A stretch of DNA of 64,000 nt from Geosiphon pyriformis (GCA_016748015.1 JAAOMT010000372.1:737400-801399), one strand, 5' to 3'; positions 45,854 through 58,608 are shown, counted from the stretch's first letter. Made by a program: numbers and translations. Notes: a model not told the origin generated them from the sequence alone.

Positions 45854-47753
45854 TGTGATGAAGAGATAACCGAAGAACCTGAGCCAGCACACAACTGATC
45901 CAACTTAGCCAAAATCGAGCCAACAGAGATGTCGAGGGCAACCAGCTTCGATTCCAGACCACCAACTTCGGAAGTCAGGACTTTGGAACTACTCGGACCT
46001 AATAGCAAACCAGTAACACCTGAAGGTAAAGAAATAAACTGGACAAAAGAATCATCAACTGCCATGTCAAAATCCAAGTCGGAGTTTGCAACCACAAGAG
46101 GAACAGAGATTGGGGACTGAGGAACTACCACAGAAGGAGCCAATTGAGAGGAAAGTGCTAAGGGTGCTGAACTAATATTGTCAAGACGAGAAAGAAAGTT
46201 CGAAATTTGTTTAGACAGAAGCTCCACAGAGCATTTCAGAAGTGTTAAGTGAGCACTTAAAAGAGAATTGACCACAGGTAGAGGGGGAAATACCCTGCCC
46301 GAACTCAAATCACTGGAAGGCAGGGAACTAGAACCAGAACCAGCATGAAAACCATGAGAAACTAAAGCAACTGAGACTACTTGAGCCCAAGATTTGCCAC
46401 CAAAGACAACAGGACAAGAGATCAGCACATTCTTCTTTACATACAATTTGGCCAGCTGGAGACAAGTATTAGGGTTGGTAGGTCTTATAAAAAACTTTGA
46501 AGATTTGAAAGCTGATGCAACCTCAGCATCACATTCCAAGGCAGAATGACCAAACTTCCCACACTGTTCACAGCAAACCAAATCCAGCCTAGCCCATAAA
46601 AGTTTCACACCACCAAGGATCGGTTCTGTGCAAAAAGCTGACTCCAAAACCTCATCAGAATCAAAACACACAACAGCATAGCGGACCCTATTACCAGTCT
46701 CCAATGACTGATTTATAACACAAGTTTTTTCACCAGCTCCTTCAAGAAGATCTTCAAGATCATGAGCAGTAGTTTCCACTGGCAAAGTAAACAAAAATGC
46801 TCTGAACTGGTCCCTAGATGCCCAAGTTTCATGATTGCCCACTGCTATAGCCACACGAACCGAGTCTTTACCAATTAGGAAGGACCACTTAGCAGCCAAA
46901 GACACAGCCTGTTCCAATTTGGTGAATTCCATCACAGCCTTTTGCCATAAACCAATCAACTGGATTTTGATCGACTTAATTTTTTCAAACTTGGATACTG
47001 CAGCAATGATCATTTCCTTTGGTGTGTCCATAGGAATTTCCTTGATGACTATGGCCTAATCTGAACGAACTCCTTGTTTCTTAAGATTGCTATTTACCAT
47101 AATGTCATTTTCTCTGGCCAATGAGGCGGCCTTTCCATGCTTTCTGACAAAGTAAACGTTGATCTGATGATCCCTTCAAATTTTGAGGAAGTAGTGGCCC
47201 CTCCAAAACCATTGATTTATGAAAACAATTTCCTTAGTTGTCACCGATTTCTCTTCCACAGCCAAAAGATTGATGTCCAAAGTGAAAGATTTCTTCACAG
47301 CTACCTCCACCTGAGTTTTAATAATTTTGGAGTCCACCCACACCTTTTCCAAGAGAAGGACAAACGGGGGAGAAAAGAAACTTCCTTCTCATCATCCATG
47401 TCATAATTAATAGAGCCAAAAGGGGAACCAATAGCTGCATCAGTATTAAAATGCTTTGCATTGGGCATATTCATTTGGGAGTCAGAAGTGGTTTTACCAT
47501 CAAAGGCTTCTCCATCCATATCCATGCTAGTAAGTTGCCTGTCCACACTAACAGGCCCACCATTTTTGAGATTCTTATCCACACTTAAAAGTTTAACATC
47601 ACTAAGAGGCTTTTTGACTTTTTGAGTTGAATTATCACCAACTAAACCAGCGGTCAAAACTCTGGCAGATCTCTTTTTAGCACTAGGACCACTTATAGTG
47701 GCAGTTGGTTTAACAACAAAAGGGTTTAATTCTTGTAAAATAGTGGAAAACAA
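45850..47753 (-). pseudogene. LINE F ORF1, CCHC nucleic-acid-binding protein
   Basis: The C-terminal 393 codons (45850-47031) are open: EIPMDTPKEMIIAAVSKFEK, an RRM-like region (FRAFLFTLPVETTAHDLEDL), the knuckle CCEQCGKFGHSALEC near 46535-46580, a Ser/Pro-rich linker and a helical end. The N-terminal part 47301-47753 is in another frame, and at least two indels (near 47370 and 47125) and a TAG near 47055 separate them. It has no ATG where G has one: GTTATGG in G is GTTGTTA here. ORF1 proteins of LINEs bind element RNA. Stop TGA at 45850-45852. Confidence 0.85.
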
Positions 47754-47766
47754 TATGTAAAAACAG

Positions 47767-47835
47767 AAAAAACTTCTTTTAAAATTTGACTTTTTTTCAG
47801 GAATTTGGGACGAAGGAGAGAAAGAAGTTTTTTTC
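47767..47835 (-). other. 5' UTR inverted repeat of LINE F
   Basis: The arms aaaaaacttctttt (47767-47780) and aaagaagtttttt (about 47821-47833) can pair to form a hairpin at the RNA 5' end. The same arrangement occurs in LINE G at 61432-61497. Confidence 0.55.
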
Positions 47836-48505
47836 TAATAATTTGATTTATATAATATACAAATATAATTAAAATATAATAATTAAATTATGTGATATTT
47901 CAAACTATATAACATTTAAAAATTCATAAAAATTTAATAAAAAATTTAATAATTTACTAAAATAATTAATAATTTATAAAAATAACTTATAATTTATTAA
48001 AATATATTTTTAGTTTATCAAAAAATTAATAAAAAAAATATTAGATTATAATACAATCTTATAATAAATTATATAAAAAAAAGCTTTTTTTTAAAAAAAA
48101 AATATTTTTTAATATTTTTAATAAATAAATAATTATTATAAATAACTTAAATAAATTTATATTTTTAAACTTTAACTATTCTAAAATCATTTAACTATTA
48201 ATTTTAAATTTAAATAAAAAATATTTTTTTATATTTTTTATAATTAAATAGTCTACAGTTAAATTTTTTTACATATTATTAAAAAGTTTATAGTTAAAAT
48301 TTTTGTAAAAATTAAATTTTAAGACAAAGTAATTATATAAATAATTAACATAAAATTGATTATCTTATTATATAATATAAATAAGTTTTAAATATAAAAA
48401 AATATTTTAAAAAGAAATTAACTTATTAAAAGTTTATTAACTTCTATTAAAAATAAATTAATAACATTAAAAATATTTAAAAAAAAGCAAAAATCTTAAG
48501 TAATA
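47836..48505 (+). repeat. Solo LTR S1, right part
   Basis: Continues the D-family LTR after LINE F. Decayed motif copies (aatttataaaaataacttataatttattaaaat), the promoter region (aaattatataaaaaaaagcttt) and the end aaatcttaagtaata match D LTRs. The 4-bp flanks are ttag (3621-3624) and ttaa (48506-48509), consistent with one target duplication after a G-to-A change. No element body follows, so it is a solo LTR. Confidence 0.75.
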
Positions 48506-49560
48506 TTAATTTTACTAATAATTTTAATATAAATACAATTAATATACTTTTTGGTTTTTTAATATTTATTTTTAACTTAAAATTAAATATGCTATTATCT
48601 AATAAAAATTAACAAAAATCAAAAATAATAATATTATAATATATTAATCAATTATTAAATAATAGTATAAATAACACAAATTAATAAATAAAATTAGAAA
48701 ACATAATATGTATACAATAGTATACAAAATATACACAAATCCAATTTAATATAATTATAAACAAGTAAGCCAAAAGACACTTATAATTAAATAAAAAGCT
48801 TAATAACTTAACAATTATTCACTAATTAATTAAAATAAGCATAATTATATATAATTCGAAATATATATATATATATTAACTTTTTAATTAAAAAAAAATC
48901 AGACAAAAAAAAAATAATAAAAAATTAATTAGACAAAATAAACAAAAAAAAATAGAAGAATTGAATTATAATTTTAAAAAAAACTAAAAAATATGTTTTT
49001 TAAACTTTGTATTATAATATCTATTAATACTAAGATTAATAAAATTAAAAACTTTTTTTTATAATCTGGTTCTCTGTAAACAATCCAAAGAACCATTATT
49101 TCTTTCTACTATTATTTTTTTATTATTAAAAACAACAATAAAAACATCTAATACACTAATAAAAGCATAAATAAAATTCAAACTTAATAAGATTAAAAAC
49201 ATATTAAAAAGATATTAACTATATAAAATTATCTAAAAACTATTTGTAATAATATCTTAACCAAAATCAACAATTAATTTAAAAATTTTAGAATAAGTTT
49301 TCTATATTTTTGAAAAATAATTTCTAATCAAGATTATTTTATAAATACTAATTTTGTTAAATTTTACTTTTTATTTTTAATTTATTAGGAATAAGATATT
49401 ATTTTATTACAACCAAAAAAATACAGATATCTGATATTAGTATAAGATAAAAAAAGTATTTTTATAAAAGTTTCAAGAAAAAATACAATTAGAAGTGTAC
49501 AATATAACAGAAATTCTTTTTAAAAATTAATATAATAGTAACTATTAATAACAATTCCAA
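48506..49560. other. Extremely AT-rich DNA, no gene seen
   Basis: A/T sequence with a short AT dinucleotide run near 48865-48885 and occasional C. No frame or element remnant that I can align. It may include the start of the 5' LTR of element E, which I could not delimit. Confidence 0.45.
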
Positions 49561-50734
49561 TAGAAATATTATATTACATACTAAATTCAATAACAAAGAC
49601 ATTTACCAAAAAAATTATCTAATACTTGCTAAGAAATTAAGAAAAACTTACTAAGCTAATCTTTAAATTCTTAAATAAAAAAAATAATAGTAATCTATTA
49701 AATAAAAATTTAGCATAAATCAAAATTACCACTAATTAAAACTAATATACTAATTTTTATATTAACATTAGATAATTTTTTATATTATTTTTTAATATAA
49801 AAAGCCATAGAAATTAATTATAGTACAACTACAGAGAAAAAATAATCTGTAATATTTGGTGTTTACTCTAAAGTCCAATTTTTAATCAATTCAAGCCACT
49901 TAAAATTTTAGCAATAATTAATTGTATAAAGCAATAAATTAAAGTGGCAAAACAAATAATACCTGTTAATTTTTTTAGTCAAAATCTATATTATTAATTT
50001 TAAAAAAACTAAGATTATCTAATAATTGTCTTTCAATTGAATTAATTTTTAATTATTACATATATTATTGAATTTAATACTTACTTAAACAAGATTCAAA
50101 ACTCCAAGAACAAAAATAAAGCCTATATCGAAAATTAATCTAATACATTATATTACTTAGTATATAATTATTTTTAATAACTCTAATATAAATATCCTTA
50201 GAAATTAAAAAATACATCCAATAAAGTTTTTCTATTTATTTTCAACAAAAATAAAAAAGATAGCAGTAACCAAAATAACCAACAAAAATTAAAAACTCTA
50301 ATACAAACACTCTATTAATAAATTGTGAATTAACAGCAAATTTTAATTTTATTATATAAAAAACTTCAGATTATATTATCAAAAACCCTATTTTACTATC
50401 TGTTATTAAATAACCAAATTAATATACTACTAAAAGCCATGTTTTTCTATTACAAAAACAATTTCCTAAACTTTTAACTATATTTACACTTTATTTGGAA
50501 AAAAATTTTTAAGAAATTTATTCTAATAGGATACTTTTTGTAATTTTTAAATTCATTATTTTTATAATTAAACTTCTAAACTGCTTAAAAATCTGAACTT
50601 AAATCTGAATCTGAATTCAAGTTTAAACATAATTTAGAAAACAAAGTATTAGAAAAAAAAGAAAAAAAAGAAGAATTTTTAAGTAAATTAGAATTAGAAC
50701 TCATAGCTTCTGTTTAAATATCTGTAAATTCTTA

Positions 50735-51490
50735 AAAAATAGCCACTTTTTATATCACAAAATTGACCAATTTTACTAAAAAAAAAGAAGATATTTATAC
50801 TTGAATTAAAAAAACACAAAAAGCAATTATAGCAAATAATTGAAATAAAACTTGTAATCTTTAGATTTTACTATTTTTCTTAAAAAATACAATTGACTTC
50901 TAATATTAAAATTTAAATTCCAAAACCAACATTTTTGCATAGTTTTAAAATATATTCCTAAAATATTTTTGCAATTTTAACACTATTATTAAACAACAGT
51001 CCAATAAAACAATAATTAAATATTTTAATAAGTTTAATTATGTTTTACAACAGATTAGAATCATAGAAAACAACTATTATATAGTTTTTCAAATCTTTAA
51101 TTAGTTTGTAAAAAAATTAAAAAATAGCATTTTAGAATAAGTAAAACTACAATACTTGAGAAATTTATTCCAAATTGTTATATTAGTTTAAGATATTAAA
51201 TTAGCTAAAGAAAAAACTAACTACAATAAAATAGTAAACTTAGTAATAAATAATAATAATACCAAAAAACTGAAAAACAAAATCACTTAATTTAAAGAAA
51301 AATTATCTCAAAAAATAAAAAATTATTTTGCTGATATCAGATCTTTAGTATCAAACTAATATTAATTATTGTAATAACAAAACCAAATATTTTTTCAAGA
51401 TTATGGCTATCAAAATCCAAATAAAAACCAACAGAATATATTAACATATTATTATTGTCAAAAATACAGATATATTAAAGTTAAATACTG
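50735..51490 (+). pseudogene. Gag remnant of element E
   Basis: atatcacaaaattgaccaat aligns with the D1 stretch acatacatcgcaaaaatctc, and further blocks keep frame and spacing (agcaaataattgaaataaaa; TGA at 50841-50843). The knuckle region tattattattgtcaaaaata near 51445 matches the D knuckle. Stops are everywhere. Confidence 0.65.
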
Positions 51491-52064
51491 ATTATTGTAG
51501 TTTTATTAAAATTCACAAAAAAACAATTTGTAGAATTTACTTTTCAGTAATTAATACATAATATTTTAGAATTAATACTTAGTATCAATTTTATAGTATT
51601 TTTAGCAATAATTATTATGGCAACAAAGTCTGGTTTAACCATAATACTTAATTTTATTACAAAAAATATGACAAGCACTAGCTCTTAAAACACATTTCCA
51701 AAACTTAAATTAAAGAAAAAATTATCTATTTTCAAATTTAAATCTTTTAGATTAGTCAGCAATAAATACAATAATATTATAAAACCCAAGTCAAAATAAT
51801 AATAAATGATACAATACATCTATATATTATTAAAAAATGTTTTTTAATTTACCTAAACTACAATATTTTTATAATATAGTATCTTACAAAGATTAAAAAA
51901 TTAGTATTATCAAAAGTTTTGTTATTAATATTAGTAAAAATACTAGCATAAATTTTTCTACAACTATTACCAATAACAAAACATTAACTGTTATATTCTC
52001 TTTAAACTTAAAAAAAAATTCATATCTATTTTGTTTAGTAGAACCACTTTAAATAAAAATAAAC

Positions 52065-52300
52065 CAATTATTGTTATATATACTAAGATAAAAGCAGATA
52101 ATAAATCCATCAAACTGGTCTTAAACAGTGTATTAACAAGAAACATTATTACTTTTTAATTAATAAACCAATTAGGTTATTAAATTGACAGAAACACTAA
52201 TATTTTTATTATTATTGCTAATAGAGCCAAAAAAATATTGATCAAAAAATTGATTTTTTTTTTTAACATAAACAGAATAATTATCTTTACTAAGGTATTA
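52065..52300 (+). pseudogene. Protease remnant of element E
   Basis: attattgttatatatactaa, then the stretch leading to ctggtcttaaacagtgtatt, align with the D1 protease (acagccatgtacactgaagc, ttgatcctagacagtgaatc). Only the catalytic-loop neighbourhood is clear. Confidence 0.6.
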
Positions 52301-53004
52301 GTTATAGATATAACTTAATACTAAGCACTAATTGAAAATAATTGTTTAAAAAAACAAATATTATTTTAGATTGGTTAACTTAAAAGTTACAACTAATATA
52401 TTAAAAACAATACATATAAGTACTTGTTATATATAAACATTTTAAAAAAAATTTTCACATAAACAATCTATTCCAGTTTAAATTTGAAAAAACATTAAAA
52501 ACAAAAGCCATTAAAACATATTAAATTAAGTAAGACAAATATAATCATAAAAAACTATTATTTATTCTTATGTGAATTAATAAAATCTTTAATTTTATAC
52601 TATCTTATTTTTTTTGTCTTCAATATTACCAAAATTATTAATCAAGATTACAATATTTAGCTTGCCAAAAAAAAATATTTTCTATGATAACTTGTGTTAT
52701 TACACATAAAAATAATTAATAAACCACTTATTATTATTGTAACTAATATTACAAAGAACATATAAGTATTTAAAATAATCAAAAAAATAGAACAAAACTC
52801 TTTATATTACATGTAGAAAAATCTTACCTGGTAAATACAATTAGATTAATATGCAATTTAGAAAAGTCACATATAAACTTATTTGTCTATACATTATTCT
52901 TATTACTAATTGAATAAGAAGAAGAACTTTTTTTAATATTACTTATAATAAAGTCTTAAATTACATATATTATAATTCACATATTAAACAACTATATAAT
53001 ATAA

Positions 53005-54045
53005 TATTACCAATAGAATTTTAACTATTAATTAACATGAAATTATTTTTATAATTTTTATTAATAATTAGCTTATATTATTATTATTTTAATTATTACT
53101 TATTAGTTAATTAAATTATTAAATATTATTATCCAATTAATAATTCAATTTATATAATACACAATTGTAATAATCAGATTATGAAATACTTTAAACTCTA
53201 TAATATTCAAAAATTTGCCAAAATTTGCAAAATATCTTAATAGTTTACTGAAATATTTATAGTTCAATAAAAACAATTTGTAATTTATTAAAATATATCT
53301 TTAGTTTATTAAAATTATAATAAAAGAAAAAATCCAAGTTTATAAATTAGTACTATAACAAGTTGTATAAAAGAAGAGCTTTTTTTTTGAAAAAATATAT
53401 CTTATCTTATTTTACTTTAAAATTATTTTTTCTTAGAACAAACTTTTAATACAAATTAAATAAAATCAAAAACATTTGAAAGACACAAATTTATTAATTA
53501 ATTATACTTAAAATTTTCCAAATCCCAACTAATATGTTAAAATTAACTAGCTACTAACTTCAATAAATTGTTAATGATTTTAGACCTGAACAAAAAACGA
53601 TTTCTTTAACAAAATTCTATTTTTTTTATATTTTTTTATTTTCTTTTACATTTTTTATTAAATATACTAAAGGTATTCTATGTACTTAAGTAGTGGTTGG
53701 GCTGTACTCATAAAATCTTTAATAAATAAAAAAAATACTAAAGTAGTTTACAGATAAAATTCCTGTAAAAGAGTTGACTTTTACAGCAAAATAACTACAT
53801 ATTTTTAATGTGTTTCCAGACAAACAATTTTTAAGAAAGAATTAACTTTTACTACAAAGTAACTACATATAATAATTAATATGAAATTGGTTATTCTACT
53901 TATAAGTTTAGTAATTCAAATTATAAAAGATAATTTGAAAATAAATTCAGTTATCAGAGGTTTATTAGCTTTCAATAATTGTAAATTAACAGCAAACAGA
54001 TATTAATAACATCTAAAAAAAGAAACCCAAAAACTTTTAGTAATA
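53005..54045 (+). repeat. Solo LTR S2 inside element E (decayed D-family LTR)
   Basis: Starts tattaccaatagaatt and ends ttttagtaata. The promoter (agttgtataaaagaagagct, near 53361) and the aaagagttgacttttacagc block (near 53770) are easily matched to D LTRs. Flanks are ataa (53001-53004) and atag (54046-54049), one transition apart. It lies between the protease and dUTPase remnants of E and carries a tiny LINE fragment. Confidence 0.8.
53673..53734 (+). mobile_element. 62-bp LINE 3'-end fragment in S2
   Basis: The insert ends ctttaataaataaaaaaa and contains agtggttgggctgtactcat, matching the LINE F 3' end (ggttgggctgcactcgttaa plus a TAAA tail). It is flanked by the 9-bp duplication atactaaag (53664-53672 and 53735-53743). 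The surrounding S2 sequence is continuous without it. This is a severely 5'-truncated target-primed insertion. Confidence 0.8.
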
Positions 54046-54479
54046 ATAGCTAAAACAAGCATATAAAATAAAACAGCTAAAGAAATTCGAAATTAAAAAG
54101 TATTGTTAAAAGTTATTAAAAAAATTGTTAAGTACAATTTTTTAAACTCTTTACAAAAATTTCAAGACTACTATTAGGAACTTTGCCTAACATAAAAAAG
54201 CAGAAACAATACTTTGTGTAAATAAATACTTATTTATATAAGAACTACTTAATTTTTTGTTAATTATAATAATGTTTTGACTATTAATCCTAATTAAACT
54301 ATCTGAAAAGACAGCTTAATCTGAAAATTATTCAGACCATGAAGCACAAGACAAAATTTTATAAACATTAAAAATACTATTAGGCAATTTATATATTTTT
54401 ATTGATTTCTAACAAGAATTAAACATTAAATACTTTATTAACAACAATTAAGAAATTTTTTTAGAGTAAATACATCTAA

Positions 54480-54835
54480 TTAATATTAAATTTGATCTCC
54501 AATATTCCAAAAACCAAACACTAAAGTTAAAACTATTTGCTATTATTATGATTGACCTAAAAATAGTATTTAAAATACCAACTAAAGCCATGATATAAAT
54601 AGTCTTTCAATTTAGTTTAGTCAAAAAAATTATAGACTTCAAATACATGAAAAATTTTATAGTTTTATTACACAATAAATCAGATTAATCATATGTAATT
54701 AAACCAAAAAAAAGAATTACACAAGCAATTTCTTATCTTTATTCCAAATTACTAGATTAATTACTATTAAGACTTAAAAAGAGTTAAAAGAAACCAAATA
54801 TAAAACCCAAGATTTTGGTTTCATAAAAACAATCA
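54480..54835 (+). pseudogene. dUTPase remnant of element E
   Basis: attgacctaaaaatagtatt, aagccatgatataaatagtc and acccaagattttggtttcat align in order with the D1 dUTPase (atcaacctcaaaattgcact, gagcaatggttcaaattacc, acccaaggttttggttcaac). The last gives motif 5 as QDFGF. Inactive, full of stops. Confidence 0.65.
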
Positions 54836-55614
54836 CACTATTCATTAACTATATAAAAACAACACAAAAAACTTAGACATAATTCAAATTAATAGAATAA
54901 TTACAATTTTACTATTTAGAATATACTTATTTAACACATACAAAAAAACAACAGAAAAAAAATTTTTATTTAAGCTATATGCTTTTTTTTGTAAACAATT
55001 TCCAATTGGTTTTACCAACTTATTTATACTATGCTATAGCTATCTGCAAATAAAAATACCTATTTACAACTTATCTGAAAAAATTATATACTTACTTAAG
55101 AATATAGTTTTAAAATATCTAAATACAGACATTATTAATTAACATAAACTTTAGAAAATCTTTGATTTTTTTTAGTTAGTATTATATTGTAAAATTAAAC
55201 TAACTCTGTTAAGACCAACTCTTAAATACTACTAAATAATTAATAAAAAATTAATTAAGCTTAACTTTAGATTACTAGACTCTTTACAACAAAAACAATT
55301 ATAAGCACTTATCTTAAAATACTCAAACATTTTTGCTATAGAAAATAAGTTTAGTTGAATTAACTTGGTTTATTACCAGATTTATACAGAAAATATGTTA
55401 TCAATTAAGCAACATACCTACTAAATACTATTGTTTAAACATAATTTTATAAAAAAAAAATCAATTAAATATTAAAAAATAAGTTTATATAACTTTTTAT
55501 AAGCTTATAGTTTTTATTTGTTATTTTAATACAAAAAAAAAATAAAAAATCTAATTCTGCATTAACTATATAAAACTCAATAATATTATTAAGAAAGATG
55601 TTTATCTTTTATTA

Positions 55615-56150
55615 TAAATGATAAAATCTTGGATATTCTAAGAAAATTTAAATAGTTCTTAATCTTAGATCTCACTAATAAATATTAACAAATATCTATA
55701 GATCTTAATAATTAAGAAAAAATTATCTTTACAACTTAAAATGACAATTACAAATTTAATATAATACTATTCAAATTAATCAATGCTCTTATAATATTTT
55801 AATGGCTAATAAATATTATTTACATCAGAATTTTGTTAAAATCCATAGTGGTTTATCTGGACAACACAAATATATTCTTACCAACATTTAAAAAGCATCT
55901 TAAATATTTATAACAAGTCTTTGAAAAGCTTCAAGCCACTAAACTAAAACTTAATCCCAAAAAATACTTCTTTAGAAAATTACAACTTATTTTCTTAAAG
56001 CATATTATTGGAAAAAATAAAATAAAATCCAACTTTGCAAAAATTGAAAAAGTCAAAAAAATTTTTTGCTCTCAGAATTTAATTGAACTTTAAGAATTTT
56101 TAGAATTTATCTTATACTACTAAAAATTTGTTAACAATAGCTTAATTATT
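55615..56150 (+). pseudogene. Reverse transcriptase remnant of element E
   Basis: From about 55845 a readable frame gives VVYLDNTNIFLPTFKKHLKY, LQQVFEKLQATKLKLNPKKY and FLKHIIGKNKIKS. The catalytic motif is YLDN. The upstream part (ataaaatcttggatattcta) matches gatgacatattggatgccct in D1. Confidence 0.75.
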
Positions 56151-56214
56151 AAATCAATTATTAGCTAAAAATACAAAACAAAAATAAAGTAAAAAAAAAA
56201 CAAATATTCAACTA

Positions 56215-57870
56215 TCTAAAGTAAAAACTTATCAAAGCTTCTATTTTAGTATACTCTGATTTTACCAAGAAATTTGTATTTACAACTAATGCCTCCAAAA
56301 CAAATTTAAGTGTTATGTTATTATAACAAAAAAAAGAACATATAGTTATATATACTAGCAGAAATCTAAATATAGCTAAAAAAAACTATGCAGTTTATGA
56401 AGTAAAATGCTTTATAATTATATAAACTATAAAATATTTTAAATAATACTTATTATGTAATCTATTTAATATTATTACAAATTACAAAGAACTTATCTGA
56501 TTAATAAACAAAAACTATTTAAAAGAACATTATGTCAAATAAATTACTACTTTATAATTTTACACATATAATATTATTTATAAAAAGGGAACCAAAAACA
56601 CAAACACAAATTGTTTATCTTAAATAAGACATATATAATCATTAAGAATTATTTACCATCCAATCAAAATAAACATCAAAACATATTAACACTTAATATA
56701 TTACTTTACAATTCTTAATTACCAATAAAATTATTATTAAAAAAACAAACAAAATTTCAGAAACAAGTTAAATATTACTTGGTTGAAAATAATATATTAT
56801 ACCAATACCACCAACATAATTTACTTTAAGTAATTACTAAAACTAAGAAAAAAATTATTTTTTACAATATACACTTAGATTCAAATACAAAATACTTTGC
56901 AAAAAAGCCACAATTTAGTAAACAACTAATTTGTATTACTGGCTAAAGATACATATTAATATTATTTAATACATTTACAATTGTAATATATATTAAAAAA
57001 AAAAAATTGAAAATAACTGAATTGTTATGACTTATTAAAATAGAAGAACTATTTAATAAAATAAGAATTGATCTAATAGAACCACTAATTATTATTATTA
57101 AAAAGAATTAATACATTGCAATTGTTACAAACTACTTAACAAAAGCCTTAAAACTGTAAACATTAAATTAGTTGCTGACTTTATGTAAAAATATTTAATC
57201 TGTAGATATAATTGTCTAAAAAAGTTATTCTTAAATCAAAAAACTCACTTTATAAACAATTTATTTGTTAAAATTAGTCAATACTTTAAGATAAAACGAC
57301 TTTTTTTGTCATCTTATCATTTATAAACAAATAGATTAGTAAAATGTTTTAATAAAACATTATGCAAATCATTAATAAAAATAAGCAATAAAATAGAACA
57401 AAAATAGGATTTATTTATTTCTTTAGTTTTATTAACTTATCAAACACTAAAATATAATACTACAAAATTTACACTATTCAAATTAACATGTAAAAAAAAT
57501 GTTATATTCCCTATAAAACTAATAATAAACATCTACTTAACAGAATCAATAAATAAGAACAACTTATAAAAAACTATTAAAAAGCAAATTTACAAACTGC
57601 TAGAAAACAATTGCTAATATATAATCAATAATATCAAGTACTTTTAAGAACAACAAAAAGCCCAATACAATAACAAACTTTTAAAACAACTTGTTGTCTA
57701 CAAAATAGAAGACAAAGTTTTATTATATTAAACAAAAGCAAAAAAACAATAAAACAGAAAATTTGACAACAAATGCAATAAACTCTTTTATGTTTATAAT
57801 GTCTTAAATAATAAAGCATATAAGTTATATTTAAGTGATAAAATTTTAAAAAAAGTTATACACAATAATT
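56215..57870 (+). pseudogene. RNase H and integrase remnant of element E
   Basis: RNase H: actctgattttaccaagaaa to atatactagcagaaatctaa (56256-56370) parallels the D1 motifs. Integrase: tacaatatacacttagattc (zinc end, 56858), aattgatctaatagaaccac (57067), acttaacaaaagcc (57132) and ataaacaaatagattagtaa (57322) align in order with D1. The C-terminal region (acaaagttttattatattaa) ends near 57870. All frames are broken. Confidence 0.7.
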
Positions 57871-58608
57871 AATTAAAAATCTATTATTAACAACAATTAT
57901 CTAATCTGTTAATATTTAAATTAAGAACACATATATTAATTGTGTTTTTTAACCAAATTTTATGAGATTTAAAGCCAATAATAATCATTAAACATTATCT
58001 AAGAAACAATTAATCTAATATACCACATTTAGATTATCACTATTAATATTTAAAAAAGAATTAAAACAATTCTAAAAATAGTTAAAAAAATTAAAAACAT
58101 TAAACTATTAAAAATTTTTTTTAATTTTTAGATATAAAAATAATTTATTTTATTATAAATATACCTAAAAATATCATAAATATTTCTTAACTTTTATTTT
58201 AGCTACTACAAAAAAAAAATTTCTCATTAGGAATTACTTTTAATAATTTTAAATATTATATAAAAAAAAAAATTTAGTTATATAAGAAAATAAATTAAAC
58301 ACAAATTATTTTAACTCTTATTATAAAAAACAAAAAAATGTTAACATATTAATTAATAAAATTATAGAAAAATTTTAGTTCATAAGAAGTATAATGTCCA
58401 AAGAAAAAATAAAGTTAATTACTTTTTTTTATTATATATACTTTATAATAATTATATAATTAAATCTTTAAACAATTTATACTGGAAAAAATAACAAAGA
58501 AATTAATAAAACAAAACTTTAAAAGTTTGAAAAACTAACTGAAAAAAGCAATTTTAAGTCATAAAAATTAATTATAGTATAATTACAGAGAGAAAATAAT
58601 CTTTAACA

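Larger units (their letters stand above)
41036..47835 (-). mobile_element. LINE F, full-length non-LTR retrotransposon
   Basis: A 6.8-kb element flanked by the 14-bp direct repeat taataatttgattt (41022-41035 and 47836-47849). On the minus strand it has a 5' UTR with a hairpin, ORF1 with a CCHC knuckle, ORF2 with endonuclease, reverse transcriptase, RNase H and a terminal Cys/His motif, a short 3' UTR and a tail of TAAA units. The domain set fits fungal Tad-like or I-like LINEs. It sits in the decayed solo LTR S1 yet has few lesions itself, so it is much younger than its target. Confidence 0.9.
49561..58608 (+). mobile_element. Ty3/gypsy element E with dUTPase, nearly erased
   Basis: A decayed element related to D. 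Its 5' LTR ends at 49854 (ctgtaata), followed by the primer site tttggtgtttac. A matching LTR end (attaattatagtataattac to ctttaaca) lies at 58560-58608. Between them are remnants of Gag, protease, dUTPase, reverse transcriptase, RNase H and integrase in D order. Almost every C and G has become T or A. The outer LTR limits are not resolved; the start given is approximate. A candidate 3' LTR start is TGTTAACA at 58339. Solo LTR S2 interrupts it at 53005-54045. Confidence 0.7.

Noticed and set aside
48865-48885. Short AT dinucleotide run as a functional origin or centromere signal.
   Set aside because: Too short and unremarkable in such AT-rich DNA.
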